Origin: Cronobacter condimenti 1330
GTDB taxonomy: Bacteria > Pseudomonadota > Gammaproteobacteria > Enterobacterales > Enterobacteriaceae
NCBI RefSeq assembly: GCF_001277255.1
Contig: NZ_CP012264.1
Coordinates: forward strand, 2,976,001-3,040,000
Direction of reading: 5' to 3'
DNA: 64,000 bases
Each line of letters begins with the position of its first letter. The stretch's first letter is position 1. Shown here in pieces: positions 1 through 9,156 of the stretch. Below the pieces are notes generated by a model. The model was not told where the DNA came from. It did not search any database and saw only the letters and a program-made list of their open reading frames with translations. Both the position numbers and the translations under genes were made by a program.

Positions 1-1442
1 GAGTCGAGATATTCCAGATACTGGTGATCAACATCTTTCGTCACGTACACGCCGTTAAACACCGAGCACTCGAACTGCTGAATGTCCGGGTTCTCGCCGC
101 GTACCGCCTCGATGAGGTCATTGAGATCCTGGAAAATCAGACCGTCAGCGCCGATTATCTGGCGGATTTCATCTACTTCACGGCCATGCGCAATAAGTTC
201 GTTGGCGCTCGGCATATCAATGCCGTAGACGTTCGGGAAGCGAATTTCCGGCGCGGCGGAAGCGAGATAGACTTTCTTCGCGCCTGCTTCGCGGGCCATT
301 TCGATAATCTGCTCAGACGTCGTGCCGCGCACGATAGAATCATCCACCAGCAGTACGTTTTTATCGCGGAACTCGGCGCGGTTAGCGTTGAGCTTGCGGC
401 GCACCGACTTACGACGCAGATGCTGGCCCGGCATGATAAAAGTACGGCCAACGTAGCGGTTTTTCACAAAGCCCTGACGATAGGGTTTGTTCAGAATGCG
501 GGCGATTTCCAGCGCGATATCGCAGGAGGTTTCCGGGATTGGGATCACCACGTCGATATCTAAATCTTCCCACTCGCGCGCAATCTTCTCGCCGAGTTTT
601 TTCCCCATCTCAACGCGGGCGCTGTAGACAGAAATTTTGTCGATGAAAGAGTCCGGGCGCGCAAAGTAGACATATTCGAACAGGCACGGGTTGCTGACCG
701 GGTTATCGGCGCACTGGCGCGTGAACAACTGGCCTTTTTCGCTGATATAGACAGCTTCGCCTGGCGCCACGTCACGCAGGAATTCAAAGCCCAGCGTATC
801 GAGCGCCACGCTTTCGGAGGCAACCATATATTCGGCGCGGCCATTCCCGGCGTCGCGCTTGCCAAGCACCAGCGGGCGAATACCGTTAGGATCGCGAAAC
901 GCCACCATGCCGTGGCCGATAATCATCGCCACGCAGGCATATGCGCCGCGGATCAGGCGGTTCATGGCAGCGATAGCGGCGAAAATGTTGTCTGCTTCCA
1001 GCGGGTAGTGACGGAAATTATCGAGCTCGCTTGCGAAAATATTGAGCAGGATTTCAGAATCTGAGGTGGTATTGATATGACGGCGCTTCTCTTCGAAGAG
1101 CATTTTGCGCAGTTCATGGGCGTTTGTCAGGTTGCCGTTATGAGCAAGGGTAATGCCGTAGGGCGAGTTCACGTAGAACGGCTGGGCTTCGGAGGCGCTG
1201 GAGCTGCCTGCCGTCGGATAGCGTACGTGCCCGATGCCCATATTGCCCTGCAGACGCTGCATGTGGCGGGCTTCGAACACATCGTTCACTAGGCCGTTTG
1301 CTTTACGCAGACGGAAGCAATTATTCGCATCGATGGTGATGATGCCTGCGGCATCCTGCCCGCGGTGCTGAAGCACCGTTAACGCGTCATAAATCGACTG
1401 GTTGACCGGCATAACACCGGCGATCCCGACAATACCGCACAT
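1..1442 (-). CDS. purF: Amidophosphoribosyltransferase, C-terminus cut by window edge
   Basis: PurF converts PRPP and glutamine to 5-phosphoribosylamine, the committed step of purine synthesis in the cytosol. The reading frame starts at ATG 1442 with MCGIVGIAG, which places the N-terminal nucleophile Cys directly after the initiator Met as in all Ntn-type PurF glutaminase domains. About 480 codons are present and the last roughly 25 residues of the usual 505 lie beyond the left edge. It is downstream of cvpA, as in the E. coli cvpA-purF operon, so the PurR box in front of cvpA should control it. Confidence 0.97.
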   Translation of the reverse strand, partial: MCGIVGIAGVMPVNQSIYDALTVLQHRGQDAAGIITIDANNCFRLRKANGLVNDVFEARHMQRLQGNMGIGHVRYPTAGSSSASEAQPFYVNSPYGITLAHNGNLTNAHELRKMLFEEKRRHINTTSDSEILLNIFASELDNFRHYPLEADNIFAAIAAMNRLIRGAYACVAMIIGHGMVAFRDPNGIRPLVLGKRDAGNGRAEYMVASESVALDTLGFEFLRDVAPGEAVYISEKGQLFTRQCADNPVSNPCLFEYVYFARPDSFIDKISVYSARVEMGKKLGEKIAREWEDLDIDVVIPIPETSCDIALEIARILNKPYRQGFVKNRYVGRTFIMPGQHLRRKSVRRKLNANRAEFRDKNVLLVDDSIVRGTTSEQIIEMAREAGAKKVYLASAAPEIRFPNVYGIDMPSANELIAHGREVDEIRQIIGADGLIFQDLNDLIEAVRGENPDIQQFECSVFNGVYVTKDVDHQYLEYLD

Positions 1443-1481
1443 GTTGTCTTTTCCTCAATTCAAAGACCGCCCCCGGCACGA

Positions 1482-1967
1482 TTACCGGGGCAGGAAACTT
1501 GACGAGCTTTGCAGATAGTCAAAGAACCATCTGATGATGAAACTGAACTGCGGGATAAGCTGCGACTTTTGCCAGTCCTCGCTTTTGGACAGGCCCGTGA
1601 AGGTATCAAGAAAGAACAGAATGGCGGCGACAATCAGCACGCCTCGCAAGGCGCCGAAACAGATCCCCAACACCCTGTCTGTACCCGACAGGCCGGTTTT
1701 CTCCACCAGCGCGCCAATCACATAGTTGACTATCGCACCGACGATAAGCGTCGCGATAAACAGCACCGCGATAGCAATCCCATTACGTACCAGTTCATCT
1801 TCAAAGCCGGTGAACCAGACTGCCAGGTAAGTGTAGTAATGACTGGCCACAAAGAAAGCGCAGCCCCAGGTGACCAGTGACAGCGCCTCTCTCACGAACC
1901 CGCGGATAAGGCTGACCAGGCACGAAAAACCCACTACTGCAATGATGGCGTAATCTATCCAGACCAT
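1482..1967 (-). CDS. cvpA: Colicin V production/inner membrane protein CvpA
   Basis: CvpA is a 161-residue inner membrane protein with four predicted hydrophobic segments (about residues 5-25, 30-50, 63-88 and 100-122). It was originally found as a host factor for colicin V production; its molecular role is not settled. Length and sequence match the enterobacterial family throughout (begins MVWIDYAIIAVVGFS). It is transcribed just ahead of purF with a 39-base gap and shares its promoter, so expression should follow purine repression. Confidence 0.95.
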   Translation of the reverse strand: MVWIDYAIIAVVGFSCLVSLIRGFVREALSLVTWGCAFFVASHYYTYLAVWFTGFEDELVRNGIAIAVLFIATLIVGAIVNYVIGALVEKTGLSGTDRVLGICFGALRGVLIVAAILFFLDTFTGLSKSEDWQKSQLIPQFSFIIRWFFDYLQSSSSFLPR

Positions 1968-2012
1968 GAATATGTCCCACGATAAAACGCCCTGACATCC
2001 GGTTCGGGGCGC

Positions 2013-2041
2013 ATTCTAACAGAAAAAGAAAACGTTTGCGT
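2013..2041 (-). promoter_or_regulatory. PurR box and promoter of cvpA-purF
   Basis: On the minus strand ACGCAAACGTTTTCTT (2041-2026) matches the 16-base PurR operator, followed by a -10-like TAGAAT (2018-2013). The operator overlaps the promoter spacer region, which fits direct repression by PurR with hypoxanthine or guanine bound. Confidence 0.85.
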
Positions 2042-2064
2042 AGGGATTTCCTTTCCACGCGTTA

Positions 2065-2099
2065 ATAAAAAATGGCGTTGAAAAAATCTTCAACGCCAT
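2065..2099 (-). terminator. Rho-independent terminator after dedD
   Basis: Perfect 11-base stem (2072-2082 with 2089-2099) followed on the minus strand by a T-rich run at 2071-2065. It separates the dedA-accD-folC-dedD transcripts from the cvpA promoter. Confidence 0.85.
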
Positions 2100-2199
2100 C
2101 CGTCCGTTATGCCCGCAGGCATTATAAGTACACCTGTTGCGGGCCGTCTGTGGCGCGATGCGGTTTCTCAGCACGCCTGATTATCAGGCGCCGGACCGC

Positions 2200-2922
2200 T
2201 TAATTCACGCTGTAATTCATTATCACGCCGTTAAGCCCTGACAAGCTGTTCAGCTCGCCAAGCGACGATTTGAGCTTATCCTTCGACGCCTCCGGCCCGA
2301 CCAGAATACGGGTGATTTTTCCCTGTACTGGCGTGGACGGCGACGTATACGCCCGATAGCCCGCCGAGCGCAGTTTACCGACAATTTCATTAACCTTATC
2401 GGCATTTTTCAGCGCGCCAAGCTGAACCACATACGCTTTGCCCGCAGGCGGCGTTTGCGGTTTTTCCGGCGGTGTCGTTTTCGCCGGCGCAGGAGCGGGC
2501 GCTTCGCTGACCATCGCCAGCTGTTCGTCGGTTTTATCGCGCTGCGGTTTGCTCTGCGGCTTATCGGTCGTGCGCGGTTTTGCAGGCTCTGTCGCTTTCG
2601 GCTTCGTCGGCGTCACCGGCACTTCATCAAGTTCCGCGCCAGTATCGGCAGGCAGCCGCGTGGTGTCTATCGAAGACGTCACCGCGTTCCCCGCCCTCAC
2701 CTCTTCCGCCGCGCCTTCCGGCGGCTGGGACGGCAGCGCCTGCGTTGCGGCAGGCAGCATATCCGGCTCATCACGATCGCCAGGTTTCGGCACCAGCGGA
2801 ATAGCCGCAAATTCGTCCTGATAATGTTTTTTCTGGCCGTCCAGCAGCCCTGGCAGCACGATAACCCCCAGCGCCACCAGCACAATGGTACCAACTAATC
2901 GGTTCTGAAACTTACTCGCCAC
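2200..2922 (-). CDS. dedD: SPOR-domain cell division protein DedD
   Basis: DedD is a bitopic inner membrane septal-ring protein that binds denuded peptidoglycan at the division site. The 240-residue product has a short cytoplasmic N-terminus, one membrane helix (about residues 9-27), a long Pro/Lys/Glu/Ala-rich periplasmic linker and a C-terminal SPOR domain (about residues 160-240, beginning GKAYVVQLGALKNADKV). The start is GTG 2922, overlapping the end of folC by 11 bases, which implies translational coupling. The linker is the divergent part compared with E. coli; the two ends are highly conserved. Confidence 0.95.
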   Translation of the reverse strand: MASKFQNRLVGTIVLVALGVIVLPGLLDGQKKHYQDEFAAIPLVPKPGDRDEPDMLPAATQALPSQPPEGAAEEVRAGNAVTSSIDTTRLPADTGAELDEVPVTPTKPKATEPAKPRTTDKPQSKPQRDKTDEQLAMVSEAPAPAPAKTTPPEKPQTPPAGKAYVVQLGALKNADKVNEIVGKLRSAGYRAYTSPSTPVQGKITRILVGPEASKDKLKSSLGELNSLSGLNGVIMNYSVN

Positions 2923-4180
2923 CTCGTCTCCCCGCGTCCATCTCTTCCATTACCTTTGCTACGGTATGAAACGACCCGCACACCAGCACCGTATCGGCGG
3001 GCTGTGCGTCAGCCAGCGCCGCATGCCAGGCCTGCGCTACGCTTTCAAAAACTGCACAGGTCGGCAGATGCTGTGCAAGCTCGTCTGCGCTGGCACCGCG
3101 CGGCCCGTCCAGAGGGGCACAATACCAGCTATCCACGACCCTCTCCAGACAGGCGAGCGTCCCGGCGATATCTTTATCGTGCAACATGCCGATCACGGCG
3201 AGCACCCGCCCGGTTGAAGGAGCCTGCTTGAGCCGCTGCGTCAGATAGCCTGCCGCGTGCGGATTATGAGCGACGTCCAGAATCACGCGGGGCGACTCGC
3301 TCACTACCTGAAAACGCCCCGGTAGCGTGGCGCGCGCGATACCTTCACGGATCGCCTGCTCGCTAATGGCAAGCCCGCTTGCACGCAGCGCGGCAAGCGC
3401 GGTAGCGGCATTCGGCTGCGGCACCTGTGGCAGCGGAAGGTTATCAAGCTCGCCACCGCCGTCGCGAAAACGCCAGCCATCAGGGCCTGCGTCATAGTGC
3501 CAGGCGTCGTTGACGCGCAGCAGTTGTGCGCCCTTCTCCTGCGCGACCTGTGCAATGGTCTGCGGCATGTCAGTTTCGCCGACGACAGCGGGTTTTCCGT
3601 GACGGAAAATCCCGGCTTTCTCACGCCCGATGCTTTCACGGTCCGGCCCCAGCCAGTCGGTGTGGTCGAGCGCAATACTGGTGACCACGGCGACATCACA
3701 ATCGACCAGGTTTGTCGCGTCGAGACGCCCGCCAAGCCCCACTTCGAGGATAACAACATCCAGTTGCGCCTGTTTAAACAGCCACAACGCGCTGAGCGTG
3801 CCGTATTCGAAATAAGTCAGCGACGTGTCGCCGCGTGCGGCTTCGATTTCTGCAAACGCAGCGGTGTGTTGGCTTTCGGCACGTTCTTCACCCTGAATGC
3901 GTACTCGCTCGGTGTAGCGTACCAGATGCGGCGAGCTGTAGACCCCCACGCGATAGCCTGCAGCCATCAGTACGGCTTCCAGCGTCCGGCAGGTTGTGCC
4001 TTTGCCATTGGTGCCTGCGACGGTAAACACGAACGGCGCAGGTTTGCTGACGCCAAGCGTCGCCGCCACGCGCGAGACGCGCTCAAGGCCCATATCGATG
4101 GTTTTACCGTGCAGGTTTTCCAGATAAGAAAGCCACGTGGCCAGAGGCGACGTGGCTTGGGGAAGATGTTGCTTTTCCAT
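2912..4180 (-). CDS. folC: Bifunctional folylpolyglutamate/dihydrofolate synthase
   Basis: FolC adds L-glutamate to dihydropteroate (forming dihydrofolate) and extends polyglutamate tails on folates. The 422-residue protein has the Mur-ligase-type P-loop FTVAGTNGKGTT near residue 50 and the HNPHAA motif in the C-terminal domain. I use ATG 4180 (MEKQHLPQATSPL), which aligns with E. coli FolC and has an AGGA 10 bases upstream. The frame is open 11 codons further, but that extension runs into the accD terminator hairpin. It follows accD and overlaps dedD. Confidence 0.95.
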   Translation of the reverse strand: MEKQHLPQATSPLATWLSYLENLHGKTIDMGLERVSRVAATLGVSKPAPFVFTVAGTNGKGTTCRTLEAVLMAAGYRVGVYSSPHLVRYTERVRIQGEERAESQHTAAFAEIEAARGDTSLTYFEYGTLSALWLFKQAQLDVVILEVGLGGRLDATNLVDCDVAVVTSIALDHTDWLGPDRESIGREKAGIFRHGKPAVVGETDMPQTIAQVAQEKGAQLLRVNDAWHYDAGPDGWRFRDGGGELDNLPLPQVPQPNAATALAALRASGLAISEQAIREGIARATLPGRFQVVSESPRVILDVAHNPHAAGYLTQRLKQAPSTGRVLAVIGMLHDKDIAGTLACLERVVDSWYCAPLDGPRGASADELAQHLPTCAVFESVAQAWHAALADAQPADTVLVCGSFHTVAKVMEEMDAGRRGGE

Positions 4181-4206
4181 GATGCCCGTATCCTGGTTAC
4201 GGTTCA

Positions 4207-4242
4207 TAAACAAGAAGGGCAGCGCCTGTTGGCCCTGCCCTT
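4207..4242 (-). terminator. Hairpin terminator or attenuator between accD and folC
   Basis: Stem AAGGGCAG/CTGCCCTT (4242-4235 with 4222-4215 on the minus strand) followed by CTTGTTT. It lies in the 70-base gap after accD and probably reduces read-through into folC-dedD. Confidence 0.7.
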
Positions 4243-4250
4243 CATGACTA

Positions 4251-5171
4251 TCAGGCCTCGTTATCCTGTTCTGGCACCGGCGGCACGACGACCGCTTCGC
4301 GCGGCGCGTCCGGGCTCGGGGCCGGGAGGTTCATCAGCTTCGCCAGTACGCTTGCAAGCTTCAGACGCAACTCCGGACGACGCACGATCATATCGATAGC
4401 GCCTTTTTCAATCAGGAATTCACTGCGCTGGAAACCAGCCGGCAGTTTTTCACGTACGGTTTGTTCGATGACGCGCGGGCCGGCAAAGCCGATGAGGGCT
4501 TTCGGCTCAGCGATATTGAGATCGCCCAGCATCGCGAAGCTTGCGGAGACGCCGCCCATGGTCGGGTCAGTCAGTACGGAGATATAAGGAAGACCGCGCT
4601 CCTGCATTTTGGCCAGCGCCGCAGAGGTTTTCGCCATCTGCATCAGCGACATCAGCGCTTCCTGCATACGCGCGCCACCTGAGGCGGAGAAGCAGATAAG
4701 CGGGCAGTTATCTTCCAGCGCCTGCTCTACCGCGCGCACGAAACGCGCACCGACGACGGACCCCATCGAGCCGCCCATAAAGGCGAACTCGAACGCCGCC
4801 GCGACAATCGGCATCCCGTGCAGGGTGCCTTTCATCACGATCAGCGCGTCTTTCTCGCCGGTTTCCTTCTGGGCGCTCGCCAGACGGTCCTTGTATTTTT
4901 TGGAATCTTTGAACTTCAGCACATCTTTCGGCTCAAGCTCACTGCCCAGTTCCACCAGCGACCCTTCATCTAACAGGCTGTGCAGACGGTCGCGTGCCGC
5001 CATGCGCATGTGGTGATCGCACTTCGGGCAAACCTCAAGGTTACGCTCCAGTTCGGCGCGGTAGAGAACCTGTCCGCAGCTGTCGCACTTGGTCCACACC
5101 CCTTCCGGGATGTTTGCCCTGCGAGTGGGAGTAATATTGCTTTTATTGAGAATTCGTTCAATCCAGCTCAT
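4251..5171 (-). CDS. accD: Acetyl-CoA carboxylase carboxyltransferase subunit beta
   Basis: AccD with AccA forms the carboxyltransferase that moves CO2 from biotin-BCCP to acetyl-CoA, giving malonyl-CoA for fatty-acid synthesis. The 306-residue protein has the N-terminal zinc ribbon with Cys29, 32, 48 and 51 and the crotonase-fold core (FMGGSMGSVVGARF, SASGGARMQEAL). ATG 5171 gives MSWIERI as in E. coli and has GAAAGG upstream; the frame stays open 25 codons further without an initiation signal. The residues LN at 8-9 of MSWIERILNKSN are a small insertion relative to E. coli. Confidence 0.97.
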   Translation of the reverse strand: MSWIERILNKSNITPTRRANIPEGVWTKCDSCGQVLYRAELERNLEVCPKCDHHMRMAARDRLHSLLDEGSLVELGSELEPKDVLKFKDSKKYKDRLASAQKETGEKDALIVMKGTLHGMPIVAAAFEFAFMGGSMGSVVGARFVRAVEQALEDNCPLICFSASGGARMQEALMSLMQMAKTSAALAKMQERGLPYISVLTDPTMGGVSASFAMLGDLNIAEPKALIGFAGPRVIEQTVREKLPAGFQRSEFLIEKGAIDMIVRRPELRLKLASVLAKLMNLPAPSPDAPREAVVVPPVPEQDNEA

Positions 5172-5321
5172 TGATAACCTTTCTGCCTGAACCTGGTCGA
5201 TGCCAGTTTTTCTGTGGGGGCGCATAATGCCATTTTTGCCTTCCACAGACCATAAATGGTGCTCATTAAACCATAACGGCCCGCGACTTTGGATAAAAAA
5301 GTGGTCGAACCGCCAGAGGGC

Positions 5322-5981
5322 TTATTTTGCCTGGCGCGCCGCGGCGCGTTTGTGACGCACCACTTCATAAACGCCCGGTACAACGGAGACGATAATAATC
5401 ATCACGATAAACAGCTTCAGATTGTCCTGAATAAATGGCATCGCACCGAAGAAGTACCCCGCGTAGGTAAACAGCAGGACCCACAGCAGCGCGCCAATCA
5501 CATTAAACAGGGCAAAATGGCGGTAGGACATATGTCCCATCCCGGCGACGAACGGCGCGAAGGTGCGCACGATCGGCACGAAGCGGGCGAGAATAATGGT
5601 TTTGCCGCCGTGGCGTTCATAAAACGCATGCGTTTTATCAAGATAGCTCTGCCGGAAGATTTTGGAATCCGGATTGCTGAAAAGTTTAGCGCCAAACAAA
5701 CGGCCTATCGTGTAATTCACCGCATCACCAAGAATAGCGGCAATCACCATCAGCGTGACCATCAGATGCACGTTGAGATCGTTAGACGGCAGTGCGGAAA
5801 GCGCGCCTGCCACAAACAGTAGCGAATCGCCCGGCAGGAACGGCGTGACGACAAGGCCCGTTTCGCAAAACAGGATAAGGAACAGAATGGCGTAAACCCA
5901 GATGCCGTACTGTGCCACCAGCTCCGCCAGGTGCACGTCGATATGTAAAATAAAATCAATCAGAAAGCGAATAATGTCCAT
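5322..5981 (-). CDS. dedA: DedA-family membrane protein
   Basis: Member of the DedA/VTT family of polytopic inner membrane proteins implicated in lipid carrier (undecaprenyl phosphate) recycling and in proton-motive-force homeostasis. The 219-residue product has the family signatures ETGLVVTPFLPGDSLL (about residues 41-56) and LARFVPIVRTFAPFVAGMGH (about 127-146), whose acidic and arginine residues are needed in the family. It lies between truA and accD, in the E. coli order, with 25 bases to truA. Confidence 0.94.
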   Translation of the reverse strand: MDIIRFLIDFILHIDVHLAELVAQYGIWVYAILFLILFCETGLVVTPFLPGDSLLFVAGALSALPSNDLNVHLMVTLMVIAAILGDAVNYTIGRLFGAKLFSNPDSKIFRQSYLDKTHAFYERHGGKTIILARFVPIVRTFAPFVAGMGHMSYRHFALFNVIGALLWVLLFTYAGYFFGAMPFIQDNLKLFIVMIIIVSVVPGVYEVVRHKRAAARQAK

Positions 5982-6006
5982 ACTGGTTCATCTTCCCCGA
6001 CTGCGT

Positions 6007-6819
6007 TCAGTCAGCTAAAAAAAGTGGGCCCATGGGCGGGGTTGGAAGGTTGAAATGCGCCGGATAATCCACCGACACCAGATACAGCCCTTCCGCTTTC
6101 GCCGTCGCTGCCGCAAGCGTTCTGTCCTTTGCCGCCAGCAGGTCTGCCATCCAACTCTCCGGCTGGTTACCGCAGCCAATTTCCATCAGGCTGCCAACGA
6201 TATTGCGCACCATATGGTGAACAAACGCGTTTGCCTTGATATCCACCACAATGTAAGCCCCGAAGCGCTCAACGTTGATATGCATCAGGTTGCGCCAGGG
6301 CGTGCGGGACTGGCACTGCACGGCACGAAACGAGGTAAAGTCGTTTTCGCCGATAAGGCACTGCGCCGCCCGGTGCATACGCTGTGCGTCCAGCGGCTGA
6401 TGATAGTGCGTCACCCCCTGCGAGAGCACCGCCGGTCGCAAACGGTGATTAAAGATAACGTAGCGGTAACGGCGAGCCGTGGCGCTGAACCGGGCGTGAA
6501 ACTCCGCGGGCACATCTTTGACCCAGCGCACCGCGATGTCACCAGGTAAATTCGCATTTACACCCAGCGTCCAGGCGGCGTCTTTGCGCATTGCGGTGGT
6601 TTCGAAATGCACCACCTGGCCTGTGGCGTGCACGCCCGCGTCGGTACGCCCGGCGCAGAAGACATTAATCGGCGCATTCGCCACCTGCGAGAGCGCCTTT
6701 TCAAGCTTCTCCTGGATGCTGCGCACTTCCTGCTGACGCTGCCAGCCGTAATATTTACTGCCGTCATACTCAATGCCGAGCGCTATCTTCACAACCGGCT
6801 TTTCCAGACCGTCGGACAT
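6007..6819 (-). CDS. truA: tRNA pseudouridine(38-40) synthase
   Basis: TruA isomerises uridines 38, 39 and 40 in the anticodon arm of many tRNAs. The 270-residue protein carries the catalytic aspartate at residue 60 in CAGRTDAGVH, exactly the position of E. coli Asp60. The ATG shares its A with the TGA stop of usg (TGATG), so the two genes are translationally coupled. Confidence 0.97.
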   Translation of the reverse strand: MSDGLEKPVVKIALGIEYDGSKYYGWQRQQEVRSIQEKLEKALSQVANAPINVFCAGRTDAGVHATGQVVHFETTAMRKDAAWTLGVNANLPGDIAVRWVKDVPAEFHARFSATARRYRYVIFNHRLRPAVLSQGVTHYHQPLDAQRMHRAAQCLIGENDFTSFRAVQCQSRTPWRNLMHINVERFGAYIVVDIKANAFVHHMVRNIVGSLMEIGCGNQPESWMADLLAAKDRTLAAATAKAEGLYLVSVDYPAHFNLPTPPMGPLFLAD

Positions 6820-7832
6820 CAGTACACGTACTCCTGCAGCAGTTTCTCTGCCGTTTTCACCGCCATCAGCGCGCCGCCGAAGCGCACGTTGTCGGCAACC
6901 GACCAGAACTGGATCTGCTCCGGCATACCGTAATCGTTACGCACGCAGCCGACAGAAAGATGCACGCTGCCGGAGGCATCGCCTACCTGCGTCGGGTAGT
7001 CGTTCTCTTCAGAAAGCGCGATATCCTGGTCACGCTCCAGCGCGTCGCGGGCTTCTTCCGCCGCAAGCGGGCGCAGCGCCTCGAAATTCACCATCTGGGC
7101 ATGGCCGTAGAAAACCGGTGCCTGCACGCTGCTGACAGAAATCATCAGACCGTCGTCCTGGAGAATTTTACGCGCCTCATCCACCAGACGGCGGTCCTGA
7201 CGTACGCTCCCTTCGCGATCCGGCAGCAGCGGCAGCATGTTGAAGGCGAGCTGACGACCGAAATGATCGTCCTCATCGACGGGCACGCCGTTGAGGAGTT
7301 TCGCGCTCTGGCCTGCCAGCGCGTCCACGGCGGTTTTGCCCTGGGCTGAGACGGATAATAAATTGGTCACCTGAATACGCGACAGTCCGCCAGCTTCCAT
7401 CAACGGGCGCAGCGCTGTCAGCAGCTGGCTGGTGAGGCTGTCGGCCACCGCCACCACATTGCGGTTTCGGTAATCAGCGAGCACATAGGGGTTAACGTCC
7501 GGCACGACCAGCGGCACGTCCGGCTCCAGCGCAAACAGGCCGCTGGAATCGATGACCAGGCAACCGGCGTTGGTGGCGTCGTCGACATAGCGCGCGCTGG
7601 CCTCCTGGCCTGCGACGAAAAAGGCGAGTTGCGCCTGCGTCCAGTCAAACGCGTCGGCGTCCTGTACCTGTACGCTTTTTCCGGCGAAACGCAGTGTCTC
7701 GCCCGCGCTTTCGCTACGCGCCAGCGCATAAAGTTCACCCACCGGGAACTGACGCTCGGCGAGTTGCTCAAGCAGGGCTTCTCCCACGGCGCCCGTCGCG
7801 CCCAGTATGGCGATATTCCAGCCTTCAGACAT
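6819..7832 (-). CDS. usg: USG-1 family protein, aspartate-semialdehyde dehydrogenase paralogue
   Basis: A 337-residue protein of the aspartate-semialdehyde dehydrogenase fold with an N-terminal Rossmann motif (AILGATGAVGEALL, about residues 8-21). At the position of the ASADH catalytic cysteine (NPNCST in true enzymes) it reads RNRNVVAVADSLTSQ, so it lacks the nucleophile and is unlikely to be an active dehydrogenase. This is the normal state of enterobacterial Usg. Its function is unknown; it lies between pdxB and truA. Confidence 0.93.
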   Translation of the reverse strand: MSEGWNIAILGATGAVGEALLEQLAERQFPVGELYALARSESAGETLRFAGKSVQVQDADAFDWTQAQLAFFVAGQEASARYVDDATNAGCLVIDSSGLFALEPDVPLVVPDVNPYVLADYRNRNVVAVADSLTSQLLTALRPLMEAGGLSRIQVTNLLSVSAQGKTAVDALAGQSAKLLNGVPVDEDDHFGRQLAFNMLPLLPDREGSVRQDRRLVDEARKILQDDGLMISVSSVQAPVFYGHAQMVNFEALRPLAAEEARDALERDQDIALSEENDYPTQVGDASGSVHLSVGCVRNDYGMPEQIQFWSVADNVRFGGALMAVKTAEKLLQEYVY

Positions 7833-7850
7833 GGTGGTTTTACTCCAGAA

Positions 7851-7887
7851 AATAAAAATGTATTCCCCGCCGATTGTGCGGGGAATA
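7851..7887 (-). terminator. Strong hairpin between pdxB and usg
   Basis: A perfect 10-base stem (7861-7870 with 7878-7887, TATTCCCCGC/GCGGGGAATA) is followed on the minus strand by CATTTTTATTTT. It is a terminator or attenuator downstream of pdxB. Confidence 0.8.
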
Positions 7888-7900
7888 AGGGAATGAGTGA

Positions 7901-9037
7901 TTAACTAACTGGATGATGGGTCGCGTTAAAACCCAGCTTTTGCAGCAGTTCCGCGGCCGCAGCGTCATCGCACTGTACATAGAGGGACGACCATTCACGG
8001 CGCTCCTGGTAATGCTTGCGCAGCTTGTCGAACTCACCCGGTACACCCGCTACGCGTCTGAGCGGGGCGTCATCGCGGCGCACATCATACACCAGATGTA
8101 CCAGCCTTTTTAGCGCCGCCTGAGAGAGCGGCCCATGCAGCGTCACACGGCCAAACTCTGGTGACGGCAGAAGCGTTGAGAGCGCGACCTGCTGCTGTTG
8201 GCCAAGAAACTGGCTGTAGGCCTCAAACACCTGTGTGGTGCCGCGAGCTTTGCCTTCCAGCGTATAACCTGCGATATGCGCGGTGCCAATATCAACGCGG
8301 TTTAACAGCGCAACATTAAGCGCAGGTTCCGGTTCCCAGACATCCAGCACTACACTAAGCGCCTGCCCTGCTTCAAGGCGCGCCAGCAGCGCGGCGTTGT
8401 CCACCACCGGGCCGCGACAGGCGTTAATCAGAATCGCGCCAGGCTTCAGGCGTGCGAGCAAGGCCTCGTCGGCAAGATGCAGCGTTTTATAGGGGCCATC
8501 TTTAAAAAGCGGCGTGTGGAACGTAAGGATGTCGGCGTCGCGCACCAGCTCATCAAGCGGGCGGAAATCACCGCTATCGCCCCGATCGGCACGCGGCGGA
8601 TCGCACAGCAACGTACGCACGCCAAGGGCTTCAAGGCGCGCCTGCAAACGGCGGCCCACATTACCCACGCCGACGATCCCAACGGTGCGGTCGGTAAGGG
8701 CGAAACCGTCGCGCTCGGCAAGCATCAGCAGCGCGGAAAACACATACTCCACAACCGCAATGGCGTTACAGCCGGGCGCGGCGGAAAATGCGACGCCAGC
8801 GTCGCGTAAATAGTCTTCATCAACGTGATCGGTGCCCGCCGTAGCGGTGCCGACAAACCTGACGTTTTTGCCTTCCAGCAGAGCGCGGTTGACCGCAGTG
8901 ACCGAGCGCACCATCAGCGCGTCGGCATCATCCAGTTCAGCCACCGGGATGGGGCGTCCAGGCACGGCTTTTACCTCGCCAAGACGGCTGAACAGCTCGC
9001 GTGCGTAAGGCATATTTTCATCAACGAGGATTTTCAC
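7901..9037 (-). CDS. pdxB: Erythronate-4-phosphate dehydrogenase
   Basis: PdxB oxidises 4-phosphoerythronate in the DXP-dependent route to pyridoxal 5'-phosphate. The 378-residue protein has the D-2-hydroxyacid dehydrogenase NAD-binding motif GIVGVGNVGRRL (about residues 124-135) and the catalytic Arg, Glu and His in NACRGPVVD, DVWEPEP and IGTAHIAGYT. The C-terminal region from about residue 285 is the PdxB-specific dimerisation domain. It is divergent from flk, with 119 bases between the start codons. Confidence 0.96.
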   Translation of the reverse strand: MKILVDENMPYARELFSRLGEVKAVPGRPIPVAELDDADALMVRSVTAVNRALLEGKNVRFVGTATAGTDHVDEDYLRDAGVAFSAAPGCNAIAVVEYVFSALLMLAERDGFALTDRTVGIVGVGNVGRRLQARLEALGVRTLLCDPPRADRGDSGDFRPLDELVRDADILTFHTPLFKDGPYKTLHLADEALLARLKPGAILINACRGPVVDNAALLARLEAGQALSVVLDVWEPEPALNVALLNRVDIGTAHIAGYTLEGKARGTTQVFEAYSQFLGQQQQVALSTLLPSPEFGRVTLHGPLSQAALKRLVHLVYDVRRDDAPLRRVAGVPGEFDKLRKHYQERREWSSLYVQCDDAAAAELLQKLGFNATHHPVS

Positions 9038-9156
9038 GTTTCTCTACCTGTTTATGTGCGGGAGATAGCCGTTAAGTGTGCCATAATCTCGCCGCCAGGC
9101 ATACTTAACAGCGTGGTTAGTTTCGCGGCACCGTCCGGTCAGGTTAAGGATTATTG

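Noticed and set aside
3497..4399. 300-codon plus-strand frame over folC and the accD end
   Set aside because: Antisense to folC and crossing the accD-folC hairpin; no ribosome site or recognisable motif.
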